NCBI RefSeq assembly: GCF_015062935.1
Contig: NZ_SUTM01000005.1
Coordinates: forward strand, 1-64,000
DNA from: Methanobrevibacter sp.
GTDB lineage: Archaea > Methanobacteriota > Methanobacteria > Methanobacteriales > Methanobacteriaceae
Direction of reading: 5' to 3'
DNA: 64,000 bases
Under the pieces are notes generated by a model. The model saw only the letters and a list, made by a program, of their open reading frames with translations, did not search any database and was not told the DNA's origin. Both the position numbers and the translations under genes were made by a program. Shown here piece by piece: positions 21,510 to 31,653 of this stretch (position 1 is the stretch's first letter; the number at the start of each line of letters is the position of its first letter).

Positions 21510-23914
21510 TTTATCACCCTGTTCATTACTTTTTCAGATATGATAATGGTGAAAGCCACTATTACAATGACTGCCCAGTCAATCAGGCCTATTGATGTTG
21601 TTCTGAATATCACCTGAAGTTGCGGGATGTATATGATCAGCAGCTGCAGAGCGAATGAAATCAGTATTGCAATGTAGAGAAACTTGCTTGACTGTTCGGA
21701 ATTTGCCTTTCTGTTATATGCATTGAAAAGCTGGTACATCACAAATAGGGTGAATGCAACTGTCATCGCCTTCTGTTCGGTGGCGACACTCATTTGCCAG
21801 AAGAACACTATTATTGTACCGACGGCCATCACAAGACCTGTAAGAAGTATTTCAAGAAGTGTTTTTCTTGTAAGGATGTCTCCTGTTTCAGGAGGTCTGT
21901 TCATGACGTCTCTTTCAGCTCCTTCAATACCCAATGTCTGTGCAGGAGGTCCATCCATAACTATATTGAGCCACAGTAACTGTACAGGATTGAACGGTAA
22001 TGGTAGTGTCAGCAGTGATGTTCCAACAATTGTAAGTATCGCTCCGACGTTTGTGGATACCTGAAACTTGACGAACCTTTTTATGTTGTCGTAAATCTTA
22101 CGTCCTTCCCTTACCGCCTTCACGATTGTTGAAAAGTCATTGTTTTGAAGAATCATGTCTGCGGATTCCTTGGCAACGTCTGTTCCGTCACCCATTGCAA
22201 CTCCTATTGATGCCTTTTTAAGTGCAGGCGCATCGTTTACTCCGTCCCCGGTCATTGCAACTACATTTCCTTTGTCTTTAAGGGCTTCAACAATCTTCAT
22301 TTTTTGTGTAGGCTTAACTCTTGCATAGACCTGAATTTCATCGGCTATTTTGTGGTATTCTTCAAGGCTCATCCTTTCAAGCTCTTCGCCTGTTATGGCT
22401 CTTCCTGTTGTAAGTATTCCCAGATCCCTTGCGATTGCACATGCAGTCTTTAAATAGTCTCCGGTTATCATCTTAACCTGTATTCCTGCATTTATACAGT
22501 CGCTTACTGCCTGTCTGGCATCTTTTTTAGGAGGATCTATCAGTCCGAGAAGTCCTGTAAAGGTCAGATTCTCTTCAGGGTCATCTTCATCATTGAGCTT
22601 GTATGCAAATCCGATTACTCTCAGTGCATTGTCACTCATTTCATCAATTTTTTTAAGTATGATTTCCTTGCTTTTATCATCAATTATTTTGACATTTCCA
22701 TCATAATCTATATATTTGCATTTGCCTAGAATTATTTCCGGAGCACCTTTTGTCAAGACCAATGTTTTTTCACCGTCCAGTCTATGTATAGTGCTCATCA
22801 TTTTACGATTGCTGTCAAGGGGGATTTCATCAACCCTTTCAAGTGAGATTTCAGAATCTTTGCAGTGCTTTAAAATCGCCCCGTCGGTCTGGTCACCTAT
22901 TACTTCTCCATTGTGAAGTGTTGCATTGTTGCACAGCTTTCCTATTTCCAGTGTTGTCTTTTTGTTGGTATAAAAGCTGTCAACAACAGTCATTCTGTTT
23001 TCTGTAAGTGTTCCGGTCTTATCACTGCAGATGATTGTACATGATCCAAGTGTTTCAACTGATAGGAGTTTTCTTACAAGTGCATCTGATTTTGCCATCT
23101 GTGACATTCCAAGTGCAAGTGTCAGTGTAAGGACTGCAGGAAGACCTTCAGGGATTGCTGCAACAGCCAGTGAAACTGCAGTCATGAAAGTTTCAACAAG
23201 AGGAATTCCCTTTAGAAGTTCCATAAAAAATATTATTATACAAACCGCAATTGCAATAAGTGACAGGGTCTTTCCGAGATTTCCCACCTTTTCCTTTAAA
23301 GGAGTGTCCTCGTCTTCCTCCTGAACGATTTCTGCGATTTTACCGATTTCAGTTTTCATCCCTATGCTTTCGACAACGGCAACTCCGTTACCTGCAAGGA
23401 TATTTGAATCCATATAAACCTTATCGTCAATGTCTTTTCTTATTGCTTCGGACTCTCCGGTAAGTGAAGACTCATCACAGCTCAAATCATTGCATTCAAT
23501 CAGCCTTAAATCTGCAGGTGACTTTACACCTTCCTCTAAAATCACAATGTCGCCAATGGTCAAATCTTCGGAGTTGATTTCCTGGATTGTCCCGTCTCTT
23601 TTCACCACTGCAGTGTTTACCATAAGGTTTTTAAGGCTTTCCATAGCTTTTCTTGAACGGTATTCCTGAATGAATCCCATTATGACATTCAAAAGCACAG
23701 CCAGGACAATAACTCCTGCATCGATAACGTCTCCAATGGCATATGCCGCAACTGCAGCTATCAAAAGAAGGCCAATCAGAATGTCTGCAAACTGGCTTAA
23801 GAATAATATCGCCAAGGGAGTAGGTTTCTTTTCGTCAAGCTTGTTTAAACCATATTTTTTCTGCCTTTCAATGACTTCATTTGCTGTTAATCCGGTTTCT
23901 AGTGAGTAATCCAT
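21506..23914 (-). CDS. P-type ATPase, Ca2+ (P2A, PMR1/SPCA-like)
   Basis: An 802-residue membrane cation pump. It has the actuator motif LTGES, the phosphorylation motif CSDKTGTLT and the hinge MTGDGVNDAPALK. The M4 ion-site motif PEGLP is typical of Ca2+ pumps, and in M6 NIVMDGPPAQTLG resembles the PMR1/SPCA group rather than SERCA. About ten hydrophobic segments are present, and the N-terminal cation-ATPase domain begins at residue 1. Middle gene of a minus-strand set: UPF0146 ends four bases before, cobK overlaps after. Ca2+ or Mn2+ is inferred from family motifs. Confidence 0.9.
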   Translation of the reverse strand: MDYSLETGLTANEVIERQKKYGLNKLDEKKPTPLAILFLSQFADILIGLLLIAAVAAYAIGDVIDAGVIVLAVLLNVIMGFIQEYRSRKAMESLKNLMVNTAVVKRDGTIQEINSEDLTIGDIVILEEGVKSPADLRLIECNDLSCDESSLTGESEAIRKDIDDKVYMDSNILAGNGVAVVESIGMKTEIGKIAEIVQEEDEDTPLKEKVGNLGKTLSLIAIAVCIIIFFMELLKGIPLVETFMTAVSLAVAAIPEGLPAVLTLTLALGMSQMAKSDALVRKLLSVETLGSCTIICSDKTGTLTENRMTVVDSFYTNKKTTLEIGKLCNNATLHNGEVIGDQTDGAILKHCKDSEISLERVDEIPLDSNRKMMSTIHRLDGEKTLVLTKGAPEIILGKCKYIDYDGNVKIIDDKSKEIILKKIDEMSDNALRVIGFAYKLNDEDDPEENLTFTGLLGLIDPPKKDARQAVSDCINAGIQVKMITGDYLKTACAIARDLGILTTGRAITGEELERMSLEEYHKIADEIQVYARVKPTQKMKIVEALKDKGNVVAMTGDGVNDAPALKKASIGVAMGDGTDVAKESADMILQNNDFSTIVKAVREGRKIYDNIKRFVKFQVSTNVGAILTIVGTSLLTLPLPFNPVQLLWLNIVMDGPPAQTLGIEGAERDVMNRPPETGDILTRKTLLEILLTGLVMAVGTIIVFFWQMSVATEQKAMTVAFTLFVMYQLFNAYNRKANSEQSSKFLYIAILISFALQLLIIYIPQLQVIFRTTSIGLIDWAVIVIVAFTIIISEKVMNRVIK

Positions 23915-23918
23915 ATAA

Positions 23919-24308
23919 TCACTTTAAAATGTAAAAACTTGCTTTTTTGTAATTTTTTAATTTCATTTTAACTCTGGGAGTATTTAAATCTTCGTTTGTA
24001 AGCGGCTTGATGATAAGCTGTGAGCCGATTTTTCGGGCAAGACTTACGATGTATGGCTGAAGTTCGCTTGGAGGCCTGATTGAATATATGATGTCAGTGC
24101 CTTCGTAGAGCTCCATATCTGGATCTGTGATGTCGTCCCTGATGACGGATGCATCTGCAGGATTAATATCCGTTTTTATAAGGGTGATGTTTTCCTTTTT
24201 TTCCAGTTCATCTGCAATCATGGAAAACTTGCCCACTCCGATTTCAGCTATTTTCGTTGGCTTTTCACCGATTTCATCTAAAATGTAATCCTTAAAATCT
24301 TGCCACAT
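23919..24308 (-). CDS. UPF0146 family protein (Rossmann-like, unknown function)
   Basis: A 129-residue archaeal protein of the UPF0146 family. KIAEIGVGKFSMIADEL (about residues 18-34) and the following TDINP are like motif I and the acidic loop of class I methyltransferases, but the fold is truncated and no catalytic motif is visible. GAGGT precedes the ATG. First gene of the operon with the P-type ATPase and cobK. Confidence 0.85.
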   Translation of the reverse strand: MWQDFKDYILDEIGEKPTKIAEIGVGKFSMIADELEKKENITLIKTDINPADASVIRDDITDPDMELYEGTDIIYSIRPPSELQPYIVSLARKIGSQLIIKPLTNEDLNTPRVKMKLKNYKKASFYILK

Positions 24309-24379
24309 TTTTTTTACCTCGTTTCTATATTACTCCATACAAACTATTAAATAATTTGTTTTTAATATTTTATGTTAGT

Positions 24380-24835
24380 ATGATAATTCGAAAGTTTGTT
24401 CCCACAGATTTAAAGAGGGTTTTTGAAATAGAAAACATGTCTTTCAACCAGTCCTATGGTATAGACATGTTTCAGCAGCTCTACGATATGGGTGTAGGTT
24501 TTCTGGTGGCTGAAGATGAAGGATATGTCATAGGATACGTCATATTCTGGATTAAATATGAATATCAGGGCCATATCATTTCCATAGCTGTTGATAAAAA
24601 CTACCGCCGCAAGGGTGCTGGAACAAAGCTTTTGGTCAAGGCCATCGCCATCCTGTCACTTCTTAACCTGAACACCATATACCTTGAAGTGAATGAAAAC
24701 AATGTAGGTGCCGTGGAATTTTATAAAAGCTTCAATTTCAAAATAGACAGGACAGTTCCGGGATATTACGAAAACGGTGATGGTGCCATATTGATGTATA
24801 TAAAATTAAATTCCGGTAAAATTACCGCCGATTAG
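24380..24835 (+). CDS. RimI-like N-terminal acetyltransferase
   Basis: A 151-residue GNAT acetyltransferase. The acetyl-CoA-binding motif A is ISIAVDKNYRRKGAGTKLL (about residues 72-90, with the RxxGxG/A pattern). LEVNENNVGAVEFYKSFNF is typical of RimI / archaeal NAT enzymes that acetylate protein N-termini. The chosen ATG has no Shine-Dalgarno sequence and lies about 28 bases after an AT-rich TATA candidate, so the message may be leaderless. Its last 30 bases overlap the convergent zinc-ribbon gene. Confidence 0.88.
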   Translation: MIIRKFVPTDLKRVFEIENMSFNQSYGIDMFQQLYDMGVGFLVAEDEGYVIGYVIFWIKYEYQGHIISIAVDKNYRRKGAGTKLLVKAIAILSLLNLNTIYLEVNENNVGAVEFYKSFNFKIDRTVPGYYENGDGAILMYIKLNSGKITAD

Positions 24836-25351
24836 CTGGGTGTAGTTTGTAAATGCCTCTGTAGGTATGTTTCCTGTTAAAAAGAGTATTGCAATAATAA
24901 CCACATAGAATCCGAATATTGCAAGCTGGATGTGGCCGTGTCTTTTAAGGCTCGGATTTTTCCTGGTTGAAAGATAGATTCCAATGATTACTCCCAGGAT
25001 TCCCCCTAAAATTGAGAAGAGATATCCGAAAAATACCAGAATCTTTTGAAATGTGGTTATCGGTTCATTTCCATCAGTTTCGATTCTGTTTTGTACAGGG
25101 GGCATTACCTGTTCATCTGGACGGTTGATGACGATAGGCTGAACTACATTACCGTTTTCCACATTATTTTTGAAAACCAGTGGTGTTCCGCATTTTACAC
25201 AGAAATCCGCTTCGTTAGGATTTTGAAAACCGCATAAAGGACATGAATTTTTTGAAACTTCAATTTTTGGAAATTCACGACCGCACTTGATACAGAATCC
25301 GTATGCATCGTCACTTGTTGAACCGCACTGAGGGCATCTTCTTAAAACCAT
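24806..25351 (-). CDS. Zinc-ribbon membrane protein
   Basis: A 181-residue protein with two N-terminal zinc ribbons, CPQCGSTSDDAYGFCIKCG (about residues 5-23) and CPLCGFQNPNEADFCVKCG (about 37-55). A ~55-residue linker and two hydrophobic segments follow (about 106-128 and 144-162). The ribbons would be cytoplasmic. Such small double-zinc-ribbon membrane proteins are common in methanogens, and no function is known to me. GTGAT precedes the ATG. Its C-terminal ten codons run antisense to the acetyltransferase 3' end. Confidence 0.82.
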   Translation of the reverse strand: MVLRRCPQCGSTSDDAYGFCIKCGREFPKIEVSKNSCPLCGFQNPNEADFCVKCGTPLVFKNNVENGNVVQPIVINRPDEQVMPPVQNRIETDGNEPITTFQKILVFFGYLFSILGGILGVIIGIYLSTRKNPSLKRHGHIQLAIFGFYVVIIAILFLTGNIPTEAFTNYTQLIGGNFTGI

Positions 25352-25436
25352 ACTATCACTACTAATTAATTAATAGTAATATGTTTATAAACTTTTTTAA
25401 TTAATTTTATTTATATTGTAAATTATATAATATGTA

Positions 25437-26408
25437 ATGATTGAAAAAATAGAAATCACTCAAAGGTTCAATTTCAAGCGCCTAAACAGACATTATGAAT
25501 GTTTCACCATTGATTTTCTAAACGGCAACGCCTACTATAAGATTTCCGAACGTGGAAGCGGCGACAAATTTTTAAGCGAAAATCCGCTATGCGATGATAC
25601 ATGGACACACATTCTGGCTGATCTTCGACGCAAAATGACCAGCAGGATTTACAGGCCGGGCCCTGAAAAGATGGGCAGGCTTATGCATGAATATGAAAGC
25701 CTGGGGCTTTTTGATGATTTTGAAAGCGAGAAGTTCAAATATTTCGAAAAGATTGAACTTGTCTATTCCTGCAATGTGATTGTCTATTCAACAGACGGCT
25801 ACGGGGAGTACAGCTTTAAAAACAACTTTCCCGAAAAATGGGAAGCTTTCGGCGATATTTTAATGGAATGCTTCGGCTTTGACGTGCTCCACCTCAATTA
25901 CCAGGCACAGCTTGCAACACCTCTTTTTCATGAAATCCTTCCCGATGGGGTGTATATAAACGGCGAAAGGCTTTTACTTAAATCAATTGAGTTCGGCCAC
26001 TACAGAACATATCCCTATGACATTCCCCATCCTAGACTGATTGTAAATATGGAAAAAGGTGCTGTCGAGGGATACATTGAAAAGAATCTTACTTTAAATG
26101 ATGAGAAACTTATTTTGGACCTTTTACATGATTATCATGTCTACATGTGGATTTTTGATGACTATCACAGAAAGTCACATGAAAGGGACCCGGATGATCT
26201 TGAAGGCTATGACTGGTACCTTGAAATGGTTTTTGAAGGCGATGTCATATGGCACATCTTCGGATACAATGACTATCCCGATACCTACGTCCATCTTGCC
26301 CGCAGGATTTTGGAAATAACCGGCATGGATTTGTGTGAGGTGGCAACAATATCTGATGGGGATTTGATTTTATTTGAAAAATTCGGTGACGAAATCCTGT
26401 CAAAATAG
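25437..26408 (+). CDS. Unrecognised protein, possibly two related halves
   Basis: A 323-residue soluble protein, acidic and rich in aromatic residues, with no signal peptide or membrane segment. I do not recognise a family. The two halves look related: a segment around residues 110-155 (SCNVIVYSTDGYGEY... then CFGFDVL) and one around 262-308 (EGDVIWHIFGYNDYPDTYVH... then ITGMDL) share a strand-turn-helix pattern. Helical regions rich in Arg, Lys and His precede each. A TATA-like TTTATATT about 27 bases before the ATG and no Shine-Dalgarno sequence suggest a leaderless message. It stands alone between divergent and unrelated genes. Confidence 0.75.
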   Translation: MIEKIEITQRFNFKRLNRHYECFTIDFLNGNAYYKISERGSGDKFLSENPLCDDTWTHILADLRRKMTSRIYRPGPEKMGRLMHEYESLGLFDDFESEKFKYFEKIELVYSCNVIVYSTDGYGEYSFKNNFPEKWEAFGDILMECFGFDVLHLNYQAQLATPLFHEILPDGVYINGERLLLKSIEFGHYRTYPYDIPHPRLIVNMEKGAVEGYIEKNLTLNDEKLILDLLHDYHVYMWIFDDYHRKSHERDPDDLEGYDWYLEMVFEGDVIWHIFGYNDYPDTYVHLARRILEITGMDLCEVATISDGDLILFEKFGDEILSK

Positions 26409-26486
26409 CTATTTTTTCATTAGTTATTTATAGTATTAAAAAGATAATTATTACTATTATATTAACTTAATTTTTATAGGGGTAAC

Positions 26487-27731
26487 ATGGCTGAAGTATC
26501 ATCAAAAGAATTATACGAATTCAAAAAAGTATTAAAAGAATTGGCACAGAAAAAAGGCAGAGGTACAGAGCTTGTTTCCGTTTATATTCCACCTGACAAA
26601 CAGTTAAGTGATGTTGGTAAGCACATGAGAGATGAGCTTGGTCAGAGTGCGAACATCAAGAGTAAACAAACAAAGAAAAATGTACAGTCTGCTATCGAAG
26701 TTATACTGCAACGTATACGCTTATACAAACAGCCTCCTGAACATGGACTTGTGCTGTTTGTCGGAATGATTCCTAAAGGCGGTCCGGGTACAGAAAAGAT
26801 GGAAACCTACGTTTTGGAACCGCCTGAACCAATTACAACATACTGGTACAAATGTAACAACGAGTTCTTCCTGGAACCTCTCGAATACATGATCGAGGAA
26901 AGGGATACCTACGGTGTGGCTGTAATCGACAGAAGGGAAGCTACCATCGCATCAATGAAAGGTAAAAAAATCAATATCCTTACCCACATTACCAGTGGGG
27001 TTCCTGGAAAGCACAAGGCGGGAGGGCAATCCCAGAGAAGGTTTGACCGTGTTATCGAACAGGCTGCTCACGAGTTTTTAAAACGTATCGGAGATCACAT
27101 GAACGATGACTTCTTGCCTCTCAAGGATGATTTGAAAGGAATCATCATTGGAGGGCCTGGTTTTACCAAAAGCGATTTTGCAGAAGGAGATTACCTCAAC
27201 TACGAGCTCAAGCAGAAAATCCTGACCATCGAGGACATATCTTATACCGGAGATTTCGGTATCCGTGAAGTGATTGAAAAGTCAGCTCCTGTACTGAGCG
27301 ACCTTGACGTTATCCATGAAAAGGAAATAGTTCAGAAATTTTTAGGTGAGCTCACCAAAGATAAAGGGCTTGCTTCCTACGGTGAGGATGAGGTCAGAAC
27401 AAATCTTACAATCGGTGCGGTTGACACACTTCTTTTGTCTGAAGACTTAACTGCAATGCGCAAGAAATTCGTATGTCCTAACTGCGGAACCTCCAAGGAG
27501 TTCACAGTCAAGACACAGTCTGAAGCTGACAAAATCGAAGAAAGATGTCCTAACTGTAATGAGCTTTTAAAAGAAGAAGAATCTGCTGATTTGGCGGATT
27601 ACTTTGTTGAAAAGGCTGAAGAAATGAGTACCAATGTTGAGTTCATTTCCACTGAAACTGATGAAGGTATGCAACTGTTCAGGGCTTTCGGTGGAATAGC
27701 TGCAATATTAAGGTATCATGTTGAATACTAG
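26487..27731 (+). CDS. prf1: Peptide chain release factor aRF1
   Basis: A 414-residue archaeal class I release factor for all three stop codons. It shows the stop-recognition motif [11 protein letters not shown] (about residues 54-64) and the catalytic [11 protein letters not shown] loop with GGQ (about 176-186) that enters the peptidyl transferase centre. A C-terminal Zn-binding domain has [10 protein letters not shown] and [14 protein letters not shown] precedes the ATG. A single-gene transcript is likely. Confidence 0.97.
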   Translation: MAEVSSKELYEFKKVLKELAQKKGRGTELVSVYIPPDKQLSDVGKHMRDELGQSANIKSKQTKKNVQSAIEVILQRIRLYKQPPEHGLVLFVGMIPKGGPGTEKMETYVLEPPEPITTYWYKCNNEFFLEPLEYMIEERDTYGVAVIDRREATIASMKGKKINILTHITSGVPGKHKAGGQSQRRFDRVIEQAAHEFLKRIGDHMNDDFLPLKDDLKGIIIGGPGFTKSDFAEGDYLNYELKQKILTIEDISYTGDFGIREVIEKSAPVLSDLDVIHEKEIVQKFLGELTKDKGLASYGEDEVRTNLTIGAVDTLLLSEDLTAMRKKFVCPNCGTSKEFTVKTQSEADKIEERCPNCNELLKEEESADLADYFVEKAEEMSTNVEFISTETDEGMQLFRAFGGIAAILRYHVEY

Positions 27732-27766
27732 TTTGGAAAAGATTTTTCCAAATTCTCTCTTTTTTT

Positions 27767-27952
27767 TTAAATGTAATAGGGTGTTAAGCCCTCTTCGTGG
27801 CGTATTTTGTTTATTAGCTGGAAAAACAGATGTTTTGTAATTTCCACTTCATTGTTAAGCTCCATATAGAGTGAGTACATTGTCCTGTTTTTTGCCATAT
27901 AGTTGCTTTTCAATGTTTCGTACTGGCTTCGTGTAATCCTTTCGCATGCCAT
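27767..27952 (-). CDS. Small uncharacterised protein (61 aa)
   Basis: A 61-residue mostly helical charged protein, MACERITRSQYETLK to GLTPYYI. GGTGAT precedes the ATG at ordinary spacing, which supports translation. No domain is recognised. Its upstream region on the minus strand includes a GC-rich island and a GGAA-N6-TTCC site, so it could be nitrogen-regulated if the transcript starts there. Convergent to prf1. Confidence 0.5.
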   Translation of the reverse strand: MACERITRSQYETLKSNYMAKNRTMYSLYMELNNEVEITKHLFFQLINKIRHEEGLTPYYI

Positions 27953-28084
27953 AATATCACCATTTTTATTATTTTGTATACCTAATTTTAAATTTCACTA
28001 TACGTTATAGGTTACTTTGTCAATTATTGCATATAAATGAATATGCTTTTTGAAAATCTATATTATTTTGTTTAATTATTATAT

Positions 28085-28190
28085 TGTTATACGGCCTTTT
28101 GTTCGGGTTTTCGGTGTTTAAGTCGGTGTATGTTGTACACTTGATTTTTCTGGACCTTCGGAAATTTTTGGTTGGAAGGTGTTTTCCGAC
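28085..28190. other. GC-rich intergenic island, candidate ncRNA or long leader
   Basis: About 43% G+C over 100 bases (28091-28190) inside flanks that are far more AT-rich. In low-GC archaea such islands often mark structured RNAs. No convincing ORF lies within it: a 62-codon frame on the minus strand has no ribosome binding site. The strand is undetermined. Confidence 0.3.
28174..28187. promoter_or_regulatory. NrpR-type operator upstream of gdhA
   Basis: GGAA-ggtgtt-TTCC matches the GGAA-N6-TTCC operator known for the nitrogen repressor NrpR of methanogens. It is enclosed by a wider TCGGAAA/TTTCCGA pair at 28158-28189. It lies 243 bases before the gdhA start and also faces the divergent 61-residue gene, so the controlled transcript is uncertain. 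Confidence 0.5.
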
Positions 28191-28361
28191 TTTGTATAAA
28201 ATTTTCAATTTTAATTAGACATTTTAAATCAATATATGAAAAGAAATATTTAAATAAACAATAATTTTGTAATTTTGTATAATTTGTTTAAGATAATCAT
28301 TAATTTTAATGAATAATATTACTAATATTTAATTAAAAATTGAAAAATATTTAAATACTAG

Positions 28362-29792
<1,431 letters not shown>

Positions 29793-30115
29793 TAAATTTT
29801 TTGATCTTTATTTAATTTATAACTTATTTTTTAGCATATTTATTTAAAATTAACATTGGTTTAGTAGATTAATTTATTTTAGAGTGTTTTTCTAGGGTTA
29901 TTATTTAGTGTGTTTTTGTGCAAAATCACACTTCCAAAAATTTCATTATTTTTCAATATATATTCTTTATTAGAATAACTTCAAGTTTTATTCTAATATT
30001 AAATACTTATTCTCTTAGTGAATAATTTTTATAATTATTTCACTAGTGAATACTTATTCTCTTAATAAATAACTTTATATGTTATTTAATGATACATAAT
30101 AAGTAAGGTGTAAAT
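29793..30115 (+). promoter_or_regulatory. Repeat-dense upstream region of ATPase cassette 1
   Basis: 29908-29922 holds GTGTGTTTTTGTGCA, found again before the second ATPase gene at 33231-33245. A nine-pair inverted repeat TTAGAATAA/TTATTCTAA follows near 29973-29999. The 16-base AATACTTATTCTCTTA occurs twice, at 30002-30017 and 30049-30064, with TAGTGAA/TTCACTA between. This looks like an operator region for a DNA-binding protein, possibly the winged-helix ATPase itself. Confidence 0.5.
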
Positions 30116-31300
30116 ATGATACCGTGGGGAACTAGAGAAAATCTTCGTGAAGATGAATTTTACAATAGGGTTGCAGAAATAGACAATCTTAAAAGCCTTT
30201 TAAATACAACATCTAATGGGAATGCACCGCAAATTTTGTTAACTGGTCTTAGAGGTGTTGGAAAAACAGTATTTCTTAAAAAAATTAAAAAAGAATTGGA
30301 TGACGATTATTTGGTGGCGTATATCAATTTCTCTAAGGCGGAATGTTATCAAAAAAGAAACATGTCTGTAGTGGGACTACTAGAATTTTTCTTTAAAGAA
30401 TTTCTAATTGAAGCAAAAAATAAGAATTTAAACACTTTGGATAAGAAAATAGAGAAATACTTTAAAGTTAATGATTTTAAAATCAAAGATTTCATTCAAC
30501 TTGATAAGTTTCCAATGCCTATTTTTGACAGTGAAACCAATGTTGAAAAACTAATGGATTTTGTTTTAACATTGCCTGAAAAGGTTCATGAAAAAAATTC
30601 CAATAAAATAAAAGGAGTGTTAATTTTCATAGATGAATTCCAAATTATTAAGGAATTAGATGATTACAAGGAATCATTTTTATGGAAATTAAGAAGTTAT
30701 ATACAAAATCAAAATTATATTTCATATGTTTTTTCCGGATCAATGAGTATGCAAGATGAATTGATTTCTGAAATCGCAAGTCAAAGAGGTGCTTTTGGAG
30801 GCAGAATGCTTACAATTAATATTTCTCCATTTAGTAAGGAAACAGTAAAATCCTATTTAACACAAGAAGCTCCAAATCTAAAATTCAGTGATGATGGATT
30901 TGACAGGTTCTATAAATGCACTTCGGGAATTCCTGCATATGTGAATATTTTTGCAACATTGCTTCCAAAGGATATGGAACTGGATGAAAATTTGGTAAAA
31001 TCTGAATTTGAAGATAAGATTAAGGTTATTAACACTCACCTAATTGTAATGTGGGATAAATTAACACTGCGTGAGCAATACATTATAATTTCTTTAATTG
31101 ATGGACCTTTAAAAAGAAATGAAATTGCAAAGACACTAAATGTTACTACTGGTTCTATTAGTAAACCTTTAGTTAATCTCCAACACCAAGAATTAGTGAT
31201 TTTGGAAAATAATTCGTACCATCTATCTGAACCAATACTTAAAAGATGGTTAGAATTGGAATTTGAGAAAACTGGAACCTATCCATTTAGATTGGATTAA
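30116..31300 (+). CDS. Archaeal AAA+ ATPase with C-terminal winged helix (cassette 1)
   Basis: A 394-residue P-loop ATPase resembling the archaeal ATPase family (AAA_16 / Arch_ATPase, STAND-like). Walker A is GLRGVGKT (about residues 43-50), Walker B is LIFIDEFQII (about 170-179), and a sensor-like YVFSGSM follows. The C-terminus (about 318-370) is a winged helix with REQYIIISLIDG and LNVTTGSISKPLVNLQ. Family members are often multicopy and of unknown role; some are regulators or mobile-element genes. A GTAAGGTGT stretch precedes the ATG. The gene is bracketed by 46-bp direct repeats and shares flanks with the second ATPase gene at 33457. Insertion after gdhA is inferred. Confidence 0.85.
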   Translation: MIPWGTRENLREDEFYNRVAEIDNLKSLLNTTSNGNAPQILLTGLRGVGKTVFLKKIKKELDDDYLVAYINFSKAECYQKRNMSVVGLLEFFFKEFLIEAKNKNLNTLDKKIEKYFKVNDFKIKDFIQLDKFPMPIFDSETNVEKLMDFVLTLPEKVHEKNSNKIKGVLIFIDEFQIIKELDDYKESFLWKLRSYIQNQNYISYVFSGSMSMQDELISEIASQRGAFGGRMLTINISPFSKETVKSYLTQEAPNLKFSDDGFDRFYKCTSGIPAYVNIFATLLPKDMELDENLVKSEFEDKIKVINTHLIVMWDKLTLREQYIIISLIDGPLKRNEIAKTLNVTTGSISKPLVNLQHQELVILENNSYHLSEPILKRWLELEFEKTGTYPFRLD

Positions 31301-31311
31301 TTTTGTTTTAA

Positions 31312-31335
31312 AGTAGGGCGGTATCACCAAATTCC
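31312..31335 (+). repeat. Shared 3' box of ATPase cassette 1
   Basis: AGTAGGGCGGTATCACC is followed by AATTC and GCA. It aligns with the box just after the second ATPase stop (34681 onward) as AGTAGGG-N-GGT-N2-CAC-N2-AATTC-N2-GCA. The rest of the two ATPase genes is not closely similar at the DNA level, which makes the conserved box noteworthy. Confidence 0.6.
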
Positions 31336-31381
31336 CGCACAAGGAATCGTATAGATTTCCTTGTTTATTTTTTCTTTTTTT
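31336..31381 (+). repeat. 46-bp direct repeat, copy B, terminator of ATPase cassette 1
   Basis: A perfect eight-pair hairpin ACAAGGAA/TTCCTTGT (31339-31346 with 31357-31364) plus a T-rich tail. It repeats the gdhA 3' end, including its stop codon, with a single mismatch. Confidence 0.9.
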
Positions 31382-31481
31382 ACTGACTCTTCTTTTATAA
31401 TATTTTTAGCTATTTTTAACAAACTTTTAAATATTACAAAATACTGATTTTTAACTATTATTTGGTACTAAGGAGATTTTT

Positions 31482-31649
31482 ATGATAGTTAAGGATTGGT
31501 GCTCATTCTGCGGAGAATGTGCAGGAGTATGTCCTAGAAATTTGATTCAAGTTAGAGAATAGTCATTAGTCTTTAACGATGACGACTGTAAGGATTGTGA
31601 TACATGCATTAAAGCATGCCCTATTGACGCTTTAGAAAAAGAGGAATGA
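31482..31649 (+). pseudogene. 2[4Fe-4S] ferredoxin with an in-frame TAG stop
   Basis: A 55-codon frame after an AAGGAG ribosome binding site. It encodes two CxxCxxCxxxCP cluster motifs: CSFCGECAGVCP (residues 7-18) and CKDCDTCIKACP (36-47). A TAG at 31560-31562 (codon 27) separates the halves with no frame change. The gene sits four bases before the geranylgeranyl reductase, and such a ferredoxin would be its natural electron donor. Possible explanations are a recent nonsense mutation, stop read-through, or a base-call error. No start codon is available to restart the second half. Pyrrolysine insertion is not supported by anything in this window. Confidence 0.75.
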
Positions 31650-31653
31650 TTAT

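Noticed and set aside
28020-28208. 62-codon frame on the minus strand upstream of gdhA
   Set aside because: It has a TTG start with no ribosome binding site and a composition like non-coding DNA; the GC island is better treated as an RNA or regulatory candidate.
31560-31562. Pyrrolysine at the ferredoxin TAG
   Set aside because: No pyl genes or tRNA-Pyl are seen in the window and Methanobacteriales are not known to use pyrrolysine; nonsense mutation, read-through or error is likelier.
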